DNA of 64,000 bases, from NCBI GenBank assembly GCA_036365515.1, contig CM070874.1:213580942-213644941 (forward strand). Direction: 5' to 3'. Every line of letters begins with the position of its first letter. Position 1 is the stretch's first letter. Below are positions 63,534 to 64,000 of this stretch, one piece after another. Source of the stretch: Torymus aiolomorphi. Taxonomy: Eukaryota > Arthropoda > Insecta > Hymenoptera > Torymidae. The notes beneath the pieces are model-generated. The model ran no database searches. It saw nothing but the letters and a program-made list of their open reading frames with translations, and was not told the DNA's origin. The translations under genes and the position numbers were made by a program.

Positions 63534-64000
63534 GCAATTATTAATTATTAAAATAGTAAATATTATTTAGGGAATCAATTTGGCTATCAGCTATTTTGTT
63601 GAGACCAAACACTATGCATGTGTAAATGAAACTACTTAATTGCAATAGATGCACTACGTTTGCAATGTCATCAATGTGAATGTATTACACGCAGCTATAT
63701 TGCCATCAAGATAGCCTGAATATATTCCGAATCGCCTACAGCAGTTATAGTAGAAAAAGGGATGTCAGCTAGAGATAACACCAAACTCTTTTCCTCGTTT
63801 CAGAATGATACACAGAGACAAGTATACTGTCAAAAGTCGAAGCAATTAACAACTTACGGAAAATATGTGAAATATGTAGGATATTGGTATTGGTAATGTA
63901 TGCAAGATATATTGGAAAACTATTTTCAATATTAAAAACTACTCACGTAAGACTTTCTCAAAATCATTTTATAAAGAGTATTGCTAAGGCATAGTCCTAC
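63534..64000. other. AT-rich end of window, no feature
   Basis: No ORF, repeat or RNA gene recognised. Confidence 0.5.

Overview
The window is a stack of nested transposable elements in an animal genome. I see no ordinary host gene, tRNA, rRNA operon or CRISPR. AT-rich flanks, Ty3/gypsy elements with an envelope ORF, a Penelope-like element, an R1-like LINE, Helitron and MITE remnants and long (TA)n tracts suggest an arthropod, most likely an insect; I cannot place the species. Working names used below: G0 (outer gypsy, minus strand), E1 (envelope-bearing gypsy, minus strand, inside G0), G1 and G2 (two copies of one GC-rich gypsy family, plus strand), PLE (Penelope-like).

Layout. 1-4696: 3' part of G1 (pol, a third ORF, 3' LTR), abutting the broken RT gene of G0. 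4697-5625: G0 RT. 5626-45426: E1, flanked by a TAAT duplication, with LTRs at 5626-8023 and 35178-45426. Inside E1: a composite PLE (8136-14266, 12-bp target duplication), an intact envelope gene (14528-16420), decayed pol, two protease domains, decayed gag and two small accessory ORFs (16866-23731), a 5'-truncated R1-like LINE (24112-25559), G2 (25560-34517), and the E1 leader. The second E1 LTR is split by a 7.8-kb island (36767-44565) holding a 1.1-kb-arm palindrome with 5S-rRNA-like segments, a hammerhead-like foldback, a 90-bp minisatellite and a MITE. 45427-50522: G0 protease, gag with a very long zinc-knuckle array, leader and LTR.

50523-64000 is a second graveyard: a Helitron helicase pseudogene split by a solo LTR (51761-52767), its probable 3' terminus at 55442, and a zinc-finger/DDE-type transposase pseudogene (minus strand) split by a 3.3-kb LTR-like insertion with a GTAC duplication (58764-62068).

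How it fits together. Most boundaries are supported by target duplications or by an interrupted gene that continues, in frame, on the far side. The order of events is G0, then E1, then PLE, G2 and the island. E1's LTRs are nearly identical although its gag-pol is badly broken and only env is open, while the older G0 still has open gag, protease and RT reading frames. The most unusual items are the 12-knuckle Gag of G0, tandem retropepsin domains plus an intact viral-type glycoprotein in E1, and in G1/G2 a non-envelope third ORF with conserved splice signals and an AT-hook-like Pol tail.
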